Shown here piece by piece: positions 26,788 through 34,908 of a stretch of 37,176 nucleotides of DNA. The DNA is taken from assembly GCA_904395885.1 (NCBI GenBank), contig CAJFOF010000003.1, positions 1 to 37,176 of the forward strand, written 5' to 3'. The notes under the pieces are model-generated. The model did not search any database and was not told where the DNA came from. It worked only from the letters and a program-made list of their open reading frames with translations. This stretch comes from an uncultured Lachnospiraceae bacterium (GTDB lineage: Bacteria; Bacillota; Clostridia; Lachnospirales; Lachnospiraceae). Numbering within the stretch: the stretch's first letter is position 1; every line of letters begins with the position of its first letter. Position numbers and translations under genes: made by a program.

Positions 26788-26799
26788 GTACGCCTTTTT
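26755..26799 (+). terminator. Attenuator hairpin in the glnA leader
   Basis: AAAGGCGT (26758-26765) pairs with ACGCCTTT (26790-26797); inside is TCCGG/CCGGG (26771-26775/26780-26784) with a GAAA tetraloop. Five T end at 26799. The 5' arm begins within GACAAAGGCGTC (26755-26766), matching the pyrG leader motif in 11 of 12 bases. It lies about 85 bases before the glnA start, with two smaller hairpins after it (GGAAA/TTTCC near 26809-26823 and CCTCT/AGAGG near 26836-26848). Confidence 0.8.
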
Positions 26800-26884
26800 G
26801 TATTGAAGGAAATTGCGTTTCCTACGATACGAAATCCTCTGCAAGAGGAACTCTCTGTTCGGCCAAAGAAAGGAAGATTTCACA

Positions 26885-28180
26885 ATGAAGAGCCATACCT
26901 TACAATCAGTTTTAGATGTGATTCGCGATGAAGATGTGGAATTTGTCAGGCTGCAGTTTACAGATACGTTCGGGACGCTGAAAAACATTGCGGTCACTTC
27001 AGATCAGATCCCCAGGATTTTTGAGAGGCCTTTCCCTATTGAAGGCAGTTCCTTCCAGAAAGATGGGATGGGCGAAGAGGAGAGGCTGTATCTGATCCCG
27101 GACCTCTCCAGCTTCGCAATTCTCCCCTGGAGGCCTCAAACCGGGAGAGTGGCCAGACTTCTCTGCGATCTTTACATGGCAGACCGGACGCCCTGCAGGG
27201 AAAGCGTTCGCTATCTGCTGAAAAAAGTTTCTGATGAGGCCGCTGAAAAAGGGTATACTTTTTATGTAAAGCCGGAATGCGAATTCTTTCTTTTCCACAC
27301 AGATGATAACGGCGTCGCCACCACGCTGACCCATGAGAAGGCCGGTTATCTGGATCTAAGCCCGGTGGATCTGGCAGAAAATGTAAGAAGAGATATTGTC
27401 CTGGCTCTGGAAGAGATGGGCTTTCCGGTAGAGTCCTCCCACCATGAGCGGTCTGCCGGACAGCAGGAGATTGACTGCGGCTACCTGCCGGCAAGCCAGG
27501 CCGCCGATCAGATCATGACCCTGAAAATGACGGTCCGGTCCATCGCCAAGCGCCACGGCCTTCACGCCACCTTTATGCCGAAGCCCAAAAACGGCTGCGA
27601 CGGTTCCGGGATGCATATTCAGATGAAGCTGATGAAAGACGGGGAGAACATCTTCGTGGAGAAAGATGCTCCAGACAAGCTGAGCAGGGACGGGATGGCT
27701 TTTATCAATGGGATTCTGAAGCATTCTGCGGGGATGGCAGTGTTTACCAATCCCATTGTCAATTCCTACAAACGCCTGTCACCGGGTTGGGGAGCGGGAG
27801 CAAAGCTCTCCTGGCCGCCGAAGGATTCAGAATCCGTGATACGCACCTGGGTAGGCTACGGAGGCGTCAGGAAAGTAGAACTGTGCAGTCCTGACTGCGC
27901 GGCCAATCCCTATCTGATCTTTGCCCTGCTGCTTTCAGCCGGCCTGGAAGGGATGGAAGAAGGACGGACATACCGGGAACAGGATTCTCCCAAGACAGAA
28001 GGCCGCCTGCCGGCAAATTTAGGCCAGGCGATCGAAGCCTTTGCCAAAGATCCGTTTGCCGTTAAGATCCTGGGCGAACCGCTTACGGAAAAATATCTGA
28101 AGCAGAAGATGCAGGAATGGGACACCTATGAAAAACTGGTGACTCCCTGGGAGGTGGAGGAATATCTGCACCGGATTTGA
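26885..28180 (+). CDS. glnA: Glutamine synthetase type I-like protein with altered active site
   Basis: A 431-residue protein with complete GS I architecture: beta-grasp N-terminus (about 1-100) and catalytic barrel to the end. Conserved elements include PECEFFLF, the HHE...GQQE metal ligands, GSGMHI, NSYKRL and NPYLIFALLL. Residues essential in typical GS I differ. With Salmonella numbering, Asp50 (usually FDGSS) is Glu53 in IEGSS. The Glu327 flap (usually PGYEAP) is PGWGAG with Gly303. Arg339 is Ser315. In the usual TRVEVRS, Arg355 is Lys330 and Arg359 is Cys334, while Arg344 remains (Arg320). I read these directly from the DNA. It may have low or altered activity or act as a ligand-binding regulator. 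AAAGGAAG precedes ATG 26885. It has its own promoter and attenuator and is followed after 21 bases by an ANTAR regulator. The symbol reflects family only. Confidence 0.85.
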   Translation: MKSHTLQSVLDVIRDEDVEFVRLQFTDTFGTLKNIAVTSDQIPRIFERPFPIEGSSFQKDGMGEEERLYLIPDLSSFAILPWRPQTGRVARLLCDLYMADRTPCRESVRYLLKKVSDEAAEKGYTFYVKPECEFFLFHTDDNGVATTLTHEKAGYLDLSPVDLAENVRRDIVLALEEMGFPVESSHHERSAGQQEIDCGYLPASQAADQIMTLKMTVRSIAKRHGLHATFMPKPKNGCDGSGMHIQMKLMKDGENIFVEKDAPDKLSRDGMAFINGILKHSAGMAVFTNPIVNSYKRLSPGWGAGAKLSWPPKDSESVIRTWVGYGGVRKVELCSPDCAANPYLIFALLLSAGLEGMEEGRTYREQDSPKTEGRLPANLGQAIEAFAKDPFAVKILGEPLTEKYLKQKMQEWDTYEKLVTPWEVEEYLHRI

Positions 28181-28201
28181 TGGGACAGGGGAAGATGAGA
28201 T

Positions 28202-28744
28202 ATGAACGGTATCATTATTGTGTTTTCAAAATTGGAAGATGCAAAGAAGATCCAGTCCGTTTTAAATCGGAACGGCTATGAAGAGACAACGGCCTGCTCC
28301 ACAGGGGCCCAGGCCCTGGGGCATCTTAGCCGCTATACCGGAGGGATCGTCATCTGCGGATACCGTCTGGCTGACATGTATTACACGGAACTTAACGAAT
28401 ATCTTCCTGAAAATTTTAAAATGCTGTTGATCGGATCCTCAAGGGCTATCAGCCAGTGTGAGGCATCCATCGTCTCAGTGGAGGTGCCGCTGAAGGTTTA
28501 CGATCTGATCAACACCGTTCAGATCCTCTGGGGCGGAGGCGGGCAGAGCCGCAGAACAGGGGCAAAATCGAAGCGGTCTGCTTCAGACCGTGCAGTGATC
28601 GATAAGGCGAAGGAACTCCTGATGGAGCGAAACCACATCAGCGAGCCGGATGCCCATTACTATTTGCAGAAAATCAGTATGGACGCAGGGCGATCCATGG
28701 TGGAGACCGCCAGGATGGTGCTGTGTCTGATAGAAGGAGAATAA
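28202..28744 (+). CDS. ANTAR-domain antitermination regulator with degenerate receiver
   Basis: A 180-residue protein: receiver-like domain (about 1-110), Gly/Arg/Ser/Lys linker, and C-terminal ANTAR domain (about 127-178; DRAVIDKAKELLMERNHISEPDAHYYLQKISMDAGRSMVETARMVL pattern seen over 129-173). ANTAR proteins bind paired RNA hairpins and prevent terminator formation. The receiver lacks the acidic pair near the N-terminus (VFSKLED) and has Gly53 where the phospho-accepting Asp should be (VICGYRL), so phosphorylation control is unlikely; the linker is unusually basic. It sits directly after the GS-like gene, and dapL follows 7 bases later. From memory, ANTAR regulators beside glnA control nitrogen genes in solventogenic clostridia. 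The leader terminators of glnA, pyrG-gltBD and perhaps glnN are the obvious candidate targets (inference). Confidence 0.88.
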   Translation: MNGIIIVFSKLEDAKKIQSVLNRNGYEETTACSTGAQALGHLSRYTGGIVICGYRLADMYYTELNEYLPENFKMLLIGSSRAISQCEASIVSVEVPLKVYDLINTVQILWGGGGQSRRTGAKSKRSASDRAVIDKAKELLMERNHISEPDAHYYLQKISMDAGRSMVETARMVLCLIEGE

Positions 28745-28751
28745 GACGGCC

Positions 28752-29969
28752 ATGGCAGTGTCAATCAACAAGAATTTTTTAAAACTACCGGGAAACTATC
28801 TTTTTGCCGAGATTGCCAGAAGGGTAGATGAAGAACAGAAACAGCACCCGGATAAAGAGATCATCCGTCTGGGCATCGGGGATGTGACCCTTCCCCTGGC
28901 CCCGGCTGTGGTGGAGGCTCTGAAAGAGGCTTCTGAGGAGATGGGACGGCAGGAGACCTTTAAAGGCTACGCCCCCTATGAGGGCTACGATTTTCTCAGG
29001 GAGATGATCGCCAGGGAGGACTACGGCCCTCTGGGATGCGGGATATCGGCGGATGAGATTTTCGTGTCCGACGGCGCAAAGGGGGACTGCGCCAACATTC
29101 AGGAGCTGTTTGCTCCTGACGCCAGGATCGCCATCTGCGACCCGGTTTATCCGGTCTACCTGGACTCCAATGTCATGGCGGGGAGGACAGGAATGTACCG
29201 GGAGGACGCCGGAATGTTCGACGGGGTGATCTATATGCCCTGCACCAGGGAGAACGGGTTTGTCCCCGAGCTGCCAGAAGAGCAGCCGGATCTGATCTAT
29301 CTCTGTTTTCCAAACAATCCCACCGGGGAGGCCATCTCCCTGGAAGCTCTCCAGAGATGGGTGGATTACGCAAACCGGACGGGGGCAGTGATCCTCTACG
29401 ATGCAGCCTATGAGGCGTATATCTCCAGACCTGAGATTCCCCACTCTATCTATCAGTGCCAGGGAGCCAAGACCTGCGCCATTGAGATCAGGAGCTTCTC
29501 CAAAAAGGCGGGATTTACGGGCGTCCGTCTGGGCTTTATGGTCATCCCCAAAGAGCTGAAGAGAGACGGGATCGCCATAAAGGATCTGTGGCTCAGGCGT
29601 CAGGGGAGCAAGTACAATGGAGTTCCTTACATCATTCAGAGAGCCGGAATGGCAGTCTACACGGAGGAGGGAAAACAGCAGATCCGGGAGCAGATCGCCT
29701 ATTACATGGCAAACGCCGCTGAGATCTATCATGGCCTGAAGGCCGCCGGGTATGAGGTGTACGGCGGCGTAGATTCCCCATACGTGTGGATGAAGACCCC
29801 GGGAGGGACCGGCTCCTGGGACTTCTTTGACAGGCTGTTAAAAGAGGCCGGCGTCGTTGGAACCCCCGGTTCCGGTTTCGGCCCCAGCGGAGAAGGGTAT
29901 TTTCGTCTGACAGCTTTCGGATCAAAAGAAAATACTCAGAAAGCAATTGACAAAATCAAAAATATGTAA
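28752..29969 (+). CDS. dapL: LL-diaminopimelate aminotransferase
   Basis: A 405-residue PLP enzyme converting tetrahydrodipicolinate to LL-diaminopimelate with glutamate as amino donor, the short route to lysine and wall DAP used by some clostridia, plants and chlamydiae. The opening INKNFLKLPGNYLFAEIARRV, the GIGDVTLPL motif, SDGAKGDCANIQ and CFPNNPTG are DapL hallmarks; the PLP lysine is K251 in SFSKKAGFTG. Length matches the family. It follows the ANTAR gene by 7 bases and uses glutamate, linking it to nitrogen status. The promoter of the aspS-gatCAB operon is embedded in its last codons. Confidence 0.95.
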   Translation: MAVSINKNFLKLPGNYLFAEIARRVDEEQKQHPDKEIIRLGIGDVTLPLAPAVVEALKEASEEMGRQETFKGYAPYEGYDFLREMIAREDYGPLGCGISADEIFVSDGAKGDCANIQELFAPDARIAICDPVYPVYLDSNVMAGRTGMYREDAGMFDGVIYMPCTRENGFVPELPEEQPDLIYLCFPNNPTGEAISLEALQRWVDYANRTGAVILYDAAYEAYISRPEIPHSIYQCQGAKTCAIEIRSFSKKAGFTGVRLGFMVIPKELKRDGIAIKDLWLRRQGSKYNGVPYIIQRAGMAVYTEEGKQQIREQIAYYMANAAEIYHGLKAAGYEVYGGVDSPYVWMKTPGGTGSWDFFDRLLKEAGVVGTPGSGFGPSGEGYFRLTAFGSKENTQKAIDKIKNM

Positions 29970-29975
29970 TATAAA
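29947..29975 (+). promoter_or_regulatory. Promoter of the T-box/aspS-gatCAB operon
   Basis: TTGACA (29947-29952), a 17-bp spacer, TATAAA (29970-29975). The -35 and spacer lie in the end of dapL and the -10 follows its stop codon directly. Predicted start about 29982, where the T-box begins. Confidence 0.8.
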
Positions 29976-29981
29976 TTACCA

Positions 29982-30250
29982 AACGGCAGAGAAGGAGACC
30001 CGCCCTTGGAACCTGACAGGAAATGGCGATAAGACTGAGAACGCCAGCAGGGAAAGAGGAGACGGCAACACTCCGGAGCCGGCTGTTCGAAGAAAAGGCA
30101 GATCCTTTTCCTGAGGGCAGCCCGCAGGATGGGCGTTAAACATCGGAAAGAAGAGGCAGGAGGTTTCCTGCAATGCGGGTGGCACCGCGGGATAGATTCC
30201 CGTCCCGGAAGATCCGTTAAAGCGAATGTTCCGGGGCGGGGTTTTTCTTT
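29982..30250 (+). ncRNA. T-box leader, Asn specifier predicted
   Basis: Stem I base GGAG (29994-29997) pairs with CTCC (30071-30074). Just before the latter is GGCAACA, so AAC (30067-30069) followed by a purine and then CTCCGGAGCC fits the specifier position. The antiterminator T-box core is GGTGGCACCGCGG (30178-30190). Its variable base is C (30183), which pairs with a G discriminator, as in tRNA-Asn (and tRNA-Asp). The terminator is 30199-30246. Low charged tRNA-Asn would turn the operon on. Competing readings of the specifier are GAC (30061-30063, Asp) and an overlapping GAAC at 30039-30042. Confidence 0.88.
30199..30246 (+). terminator. T-box terminator
   Basis: CCCGTCCCGGAA (30199-30210) pairs with TTCCGGGGCGGG (30229-30240), followed by G and TTTTT (30242-30246). 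The 5' arm overlaps the sequence downstream of the T-box core, as expected for the on/off switch. Confidence 0.9.
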
Positions 30251-30292
30251 TCCGGCAAAGTCCCGGAACGCAGAACAGGAGGCAAGGAGATT

Positions 30293-31624
30293 ATGGAATT
30301 TATCACAGGACCAGAAAAGAAAGACGTACTGACATTGAGAGAACTGACCAGCCCTGAGTATCTGGGAAAGACCGTCACTGCAGAGGGGGCCGTCCACAGC
30401 ATCCGGGACATGGGAAAAGTGGCCTTTATCGGTCTCAGAAGCCGTTTCGGGCTGCTGCAGCTGGTATGGCTGGAGGATGAGGTGGAATTTCCCCTGGAGC
30501 TTCTGAGAGAAGGGGCTTTCATCCGGGTCACAGGCACCCTGGAAGCGGAGGAGAGGGCGCCCCGCCACATAGAGCTGCACATGAAAACCGCAGATGTCCT
30601 CTCTGCCCCGGAGGGACCTCTTCCCCTCCCGGTGAGCAAATGGAAGATGGGCGCTTCCCTGGAAGCCAGGCTGGACCGCAGGCCCATCTCCCTGAGAAAC
30701 ATCAGAGAGCGGGCGGTCTTTAAGATTCAGGAAGGGATCGTAAGGGGATTTCGGGATTTTCTCTGCAGCCAGGGATTTACGGAGATCCACAGCCCAAAGA
30801 TCGGGGCCAAAGGGGCCGAGGGCGGCTCCAACCTCTTCCGCCTGGATTACTTTCACCATCCGGCAGTGCTGGCCCAGAGCCCTCAGTTTTACAAGCAGAT
30901 GATGGTAGGCGTGTTTGACCGGGTCTACGAAGTGGGACCGGTGTTCCGGGCGGAAAAGCACAACACCAAGCGCCATCTCAATGAATACACCAGCATGGAT
31001 TTCGAGATGGGCTATATCGATGGGTTTGAGGAGATCATGGAGATGGAGACAGCCATGATCCAGTATGTGTTAAAGCTCCTTGAGGATGAGTATCAGGAAG
31101 AATGCAGGATTCTGGAGATTCAGCTTCCTGACGCCGGAAAGATTCCGGCAGTCCGGTTTGATGAGGCCAAAAAGCTGGTCTCCGAGGCTTACGGCCGCCC
31201 CATCCGCTCCCCCTACGACCTGGAGCCGGAGGAAGAGCAGCTGATCGGACAGTATTTCAAAGAAACCTATGGAGCAGATTTTGTTTTTGTCACCCACTAT
31301 CCCTCCAAAAAGCGGCCGTTTTATGCCATGGACGATCCGGAGGACCCCAGATACACCCTGAGTTTTGATTTGCTGATGGACGGGATGGAGATTACCACAG
31401 GAGGCCAGAGAATCCATGATTACAGGATGCTCATGGAAAAGCTGAAGGCTAGGGGGATGAGCGAAGAGGGCATGGAGGAGTATCTGGAAACCTTCCGCTG
31501 CGGGATGCCTCCCCACGGCGGCCTGGGAATCGGCCTGGAGCGCTTCACCGCAAAGCTGGCAGGGAAAGACAATGTCCGGGAGGCATGTCTGTTCCCCAGA
31601 GATTTAAGCAGGCTTACACCGTAG
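30293..31624 (+). CDS. aspS: Aspartate--tRNA ligase, archaeal type (probably non-discriminating)
   Basis: A 443-residue class II aminoacyl-tRNA synthetase. An N-terminal OB-fold anticodon domain (about 15-110) is followed by the catalytic core: motif 2 GPVFRAEKHNTKRHLNEYT and MDFEMG, and motif 3 GGLGIGLERF near the end. It is compact and lacks the GAD insertion of the usual bacterial AspRS, so it is the archaeal/eukaryotic type (AspS2). It leads an operon with gatC, gatA and gatB under a T-box read as Asn. I infer that it charges tRNA-Asn with Asp for GatCAB to amidate; discrimination cannot be proven from the sequence. AAGGAGA precedes the ATG. A normal bacterial AspRS for tRNA-Asp may lie elsewhere. 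Confidence 0.92.
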   Translation: MEFITGPEKKDVLTLRELTSPEYLGKTVTAEGAVHSIRDMGKVAFIGLRSRFGLLQLVWLEDEVEFPLELLREGAFIRVTGTLEAEERAPRHIELHMKTADVLSAPEGPLPLPVSKWKMGASLEARLDRRPISLRNIRERAVFKIQEGIVRGFRDFLCSQGFTEIHSPKIGAKGAEGGSNLFRLDYFHHPAVLAQSPQFYKQMMVGVFDRVYEVGPVFRAEKHNTKRHLNEYTSMDFEMGYIDGFEEIMEMETAMIQYVLKLLEDEYQEECRILEIQLPDAGKIPAVRFDEAKKLVSEAYGRPIRSPYDLEPEEEQLIGQYFKETYGADFVFVTHYPSKKRPFYAMDDPEDPRYTLSFDLLMDGMEITTGGQRIHDYRMLMEKLKARGMSEEGMEEYLETFRCGMPPHGGLGIGLERFTAKLAGKDNVREACLFPRDLSRLTP

Positions 31625-31648
31625 GATGGACGAAAGGAGAGCAGAGAT

Positions 31649-31942
31649 ATGGCGCAGCAGATCGACAATGAGATCATCGACCAGGTAGCAATCCTGGCAA
31701 AACTGGAACTGACAGAGACAGAAAAGCAGCAGGCTATGGAGGACATGCAGAAGATGCTGGATTATATCGATCAGCTCAATGAGCTGGACACCAGCCGGAC
31801 GGAGCCGCTGCCTCACCTTTTCCCCATTGAGAATGTATTCCGGGAAGACGAGGCGGTAAACGGGGACGACAGGGAGGCCATGCTGAAAAATGCCCCCAGG
31901 CAGAAGGAGGGCCAGTACCAGGTCCCGAAGACCATCGAGTAG
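31649..31942 (+). CDS. gatC: Asp/Glu-tRNA amidotransferase subunit C
   Basis: A 97-residue helical subunit that wraps around GatA and stabilises the GatCAB complex. The family pattern is clear: VAILAKLELTETE near the N-terminus, MLDYIDQLNELDT in the middle, and LREDEA-like FREDEAVNGDDREAMLKNAP towards the C-terminus. Typical length. AAAGGAG precedes the ATG. Second gene of the aspS-gatCAB operon. Confidence 0.94.
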   Translation: MAQQIDNEIIDQVAILAKLELTETEKQQAMEDMQKMLDYIDQLNELDTSRTEPLPHLFPIENVFREDEAVNGDDREAMLKNAPRQKEGQYQVPKTIE

Positions 31943-31972
31943 GGAAGCGGGGAGCAGAAAGGGGAACACCAT

Positions 31973-33460
31973 ATGGAATTGATTCAGCTGACGGCAGCAG
32001 AGCTGTCGGAAAAGATTCGAAGAAAAGAGATCAGCGTCCTGGAAGCGGTCAGAGCTTCCCTGGATCAGATCAGGAAGATGGAACCGGAGATCCACTCCTT
32101 TGTCACCGTGACGGAAGAGTACGCGTACAGACGGGCAGAAGAGGTGGAGAAGGGAATCCGGGACGGGCGGTACAGCGGGCCCCTGGCGGGGGTTCCGGCG
32201 GCGGTGAAGGACAATATCTGCACGGCGGGAATTCCCACTACCTGCAGCTCCAGGATGCTGGAAGGCTTTGTTCCTCCCTACCCGGCGGAGGCCGTCAGGC
32301 GCCTGGAGCAGGCGGGCGCCGTCATCATCGGCAAGACCAATATGGACGAATTTGCCATGGGAAGCACCACGGAGACCTCGGCATTCGGGATCACCAGGAA
32401 CCCCTGGGACCGGGAACGGGTGCCCGGAGGCTCTTCCGGCGGCTCCTGCGCCGCGGTGGCGGCGGGGGAGGCATTTTTCGCCCTGGGGTCTGACACCGGA
32501 GGCTCCATCCGCCAGCCCAGTTCCTGGTGCGGCGTCACGGGGATGAAGCCCACCTACGGGACGGTATCTCGAAACGGCCTCATCGCCTACGGCTCATCTC
32601 TGGACCAGATCGGCCCTGTTGCTAAAAATGTAAAGGACTGCGCCCTGGCTCTGGAGGCGGTGGCCTCCTGGGATCCCATGGACAGCACATCCATGAAGCG
32701 CCAGGATCTCCATTTTTCTGAGAACCTGACAGGGGATGTCAGAGGGTTCCGGGTGGGGATCCCCAGAGAGTATGTGGGGGAAGGCGTAGAACCGGACGTT
32801 CGCAGGACCGTAGAGAGGGCTGCGGAGCTTCTGGAGGCCGCAGGAGCCAGGGTGGAGCAATTTTCCTTAAAGAACACCCGCTACGCGATTCCCACGTACT
32901 ACATCATCGCCTCGGCGGAAGCCAGCTCCAACCTGTCCCGGTTTGACGGTGTGAAATACGGCTACCGCGCACCAGAGTATGAGGGACTCCACGAGATGTA
33001 CAAGAGAAGCCGCTCCCAGGGCTTTGGGCCGGAGGTGAAGCGGAGAATCATGCTTGGCTCCTTCGTGCTCTCATCAGGATATTACGACGCTTACTACCTG
33101 AAGGCACTGAGAGCCAAGGCGGTGATTAAAGAGGATTTTGACCAGGCATTTTCCCGCTACGACGTGATCCTGGGGCCGGCCGCTCCTACGGCTGCCACCA
33201 GAATCGGGGAGAGCTTAAAGGATCCCATCCAGATGTACCTGGGCGATATTTTCACCGTTTCCGTCAATCTGGCAGGACTGCCGGCCCTGACCCTTCCCGC
33301 CGGAATGACGGAGGACGGCCTCCCTGTAGGCGTCCAGATCATCGGCGGGTGCTTCCAGGAAAGAAAGATTTTCCAGGCGGCCAGCAGCCTGGAACAGGCA
33401 TTGGAGCCCTGGCATATGGCGTTTGAAAAGGAGGGGAATGTTCATGGCAAAACAGTATGA
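31973..33460 (+). CDS. gatA: Asp/Glu-tRNA amidotransferase subunit A
   Basis: A 495-residue glutaminase subunit of GatCAB, releasing ammonia from glutamine and channelling it to GatB. Amidase-signature catalytic residues are present: Lys79 in AVKDNI, cis-Ser154 in PGGSSGGS and Ser178 in SDTGGSIR. The amidase core spans nearly the whole protein, with PTYGTVSRNGLIAYGSSLDQIGP also conserved. It starts 30 bases after gatC. Its last 17 bases overlap gatB, whose ribosome site lies inside gatA, so translation is coupled. Confidence 0.97.
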   Translation: MELIQLTAAELSEKIRRKEISVLEAVRASLDQIRKMEPEIHSFVTVTEEYAYRRAEEVEKGIRDGRYSGPLAGVPAAVKDNICTAGIPTTCSSRMLEGFVPPYPAEAVRRLEQAGAVIIGKTNMDEFAMGSTTETSAFGITRNPWDRERVPGGSSGGSCAAVAAGEAFFALGSDTGGSIRQPSSWCGVTGMKPTYGTVSRNGLIAYGSSLDQIGPVAKNVKDCALALEAVASWDPMDSTSMKRQDLHFSENLTGDVRGFRVGIPREYVGEGVEPDVRRTVERAAELLEAAGARVEQFSLKNTRYAIPTYYIIASAEASSNLSRFDGVKYGYRAPEYEGLHEMYKRSRSQGFGPEVKRRIMLGSFVLSSGYYDAYYLKALRAKAVIKEDFDQAFSRYDVILGPAAPTAATRIGESLKDPIQMYLGDIFTVSVNLAGLPALTLPAGMTEDGLPVGVQIIGGCFQERKIFQAASSLEQALEPWHMAFEKEGNVHGKTV

Positions 33461-34880
33461 GACCGTGATCGGCCTGGAAGTCCACGTGGAGCTTGCCACC
33501 AAATCCAAGATATTCTGCGGGTGTTCCACCAGATTCGGCGGGGCGCCCAACACTCAGACCTGCCCGGTCTGCGCCGGGTTTCCCGGAGCGCTCCCTGTGC
33601 TCAACCGGCAGGTGGTAGAATACGCCGCCGCGGTGGGGCTGGCCTGCAACTGCCATATCAACCGGCTCAGCCGCTTTGACAGAAAAAATTACTTTTATCC
33701 GGATAATCCCCAGAACTATCAGATCTCCCAGTTCTATATCCCCATCTGCCAGGATGGCTGGGTGGAGATTGATACGCCGGCAGGCCCCAAAAAGATCGGA
33801 ATCCATGAGATTCACATGGAGGAGGACGCCGGAAAGCTGATACACGATGAGTGGGAGGAATCCTCCCTGGTAGATTTTAACCGCAGCGGCGTTCCCCTGA
33901 TCGAGATCGTCTCAGAGGCGGATATGAGAAACGCCCAGGAGGTCATCGCCTACCTGGAAAAGCTCCGCTCCGTCATCCAGTACCTTGGGGTCTCCGACTG
34001 CAGGCTCCAGGAGGGGTCCATGAGGGCGGATGTCAACCTCTCCGTCAGGGAAGCGGGGAGCAGTGTCCTGGGAACCCGGACAGAGATGAAAAACCTGAAT
34101 TCCTTCAAAGCCATCACCCACGCCATCGACGGCGAGCGGGAACGCCAGATCGAGCTTCTGGAAGCGGGAAAGCCTGTCATTCAGGAGACCCGGCGCTGGG
34201 ATGAAAATAAAGAGAGCTCCCGGGCCATGCGTTCCAAGGAGGACGCCAAGGACTACCGCTACTTCCCGGAGCCGGATCTGCCGCCGGTGGTGATCTCGGA
34301 GGAATGGCTGGAAGCCATCCGCTCCCGCCAGCCGGAATTTGCCCACGAGAGGGTAAAACGGTACCAGGAAGAATACAAGATCTCGGAAAAGGAAGCCGTC
34401 ATGGTGACGGAATACCGCAATCTGGCGGATATCTTTGAGGAGACGGCCAGACTGACGGGAAACCCCAAAAAGTCCGTCAACTGGATGACCGGGGAGACGA
34501 TGCGCCTGATCAATGACCGGGGCTTTAGACCGGAGAAAATCCGCTTCAACCCGGCCCATCTGGCCGCGCTGATCCAGGAGACCGAGAAAGGCGAGCTGAC
34601 CAACCAGGGAGCCAGGGAGGTCTTCGAGCAGATCTTCGACCGGGATCAGGAGCCCATGGCCTACATTGAGGAAAAGGGCCTGAGGGTGGTAAAAAATGAC
34701 GGCCTTCTGATGGAAGCCGTGCAGAGCGTCATCGATGGCAATCCGGATGTGGTCAGCCAATATAGGGAAGGAAAGGTCAAGGTTCTTGGCTTCCTCATGG
34801 GCCAGGTGATGAAGGCTATGAAAGGCAAGGCGGATCCGGAAAAAGCCAGACAGATGATGGAAGAGATCCTAAAACAGTAA
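33444..34880 (+). CDS. gatB: Asp/Glu-tRNA amidotransferase subunit B
   Basis: A 478-residue subunit that activates Asp- or Glu-charged tRNA and transfers the amide. It opens ETVIGLEVHVELAT, with zinc-binding Cys in FCGCS and TCPVCAG, then the kinase core (GSMRADVNLSVR, GTRTEMKNLNSF, RRWDENK, KEDAKDYRYFPEPDLPP) and the C-terminal helical/YqeY tail from about 330. AAGGAGGGG at 33428-33436 fits ATG 33444 (7-base spacing) better than ATG 33438; TTG 33423 is unlikely. It ends the operon. A small hairpin (GGCAG/CTGCC near 34889-34902) without a T-run lies between it and the convergent tmcAL. With GatCAB, both Asn-tRNA and Gln-tRNA can be made. Confidence 0.97.
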   Translation: MAKQYETVIGLEVHVELATKSKIFCGCSTRFGGAPNTQTCPVCAGFPGALPVLNRQVVEYAAAVGLACNCHINRLSRFDRKNYFYPDNPQNYQISQFYIPICQDGWVEIDTPAGPKKIGIHEIHMEEDAGKLIHDEWEESSLVDFNRSGVPLIEIVSEADMRNAQEVIAYLEKLRSVIQYLGVSDCRLQEGSMRADVNLSVREAGSSVLGTRTEMKNLNSFKAITHAIDGERERQIELLEAGKPVIQETRRWDENKESSRAMRSKEDAKDYRYFPEPDLPPVVISEEWLEAIRSRQPEFAHERVKRYQEEYKISEKEAVMVTEYRNLADIFEETARLTGNPKKSVNWMTGETMRLINDRGFRPEKIRFNPAHLAALIQETEKGELTNQGAREVFEQIFDRDQEPMAYIEEKGLRVVKNDGLLMEAVQSVIDGNPDVVSQYREGKVKVLGFLMGQVMKAMKGKADPEKARQMMEEILKQ

Positions 34881-34908
34881 CCCAAACCGGCAGTCAGCTG
34901 CCTGCGGG

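Noticed and set aside
30061..30063. GAC (Asp) as T-box specifier
   Set aside because: AAC at 30067-30069, directly before the closing CTCC of stem I with an intervening A, fits the usual specifier position better; kept as an alternative.
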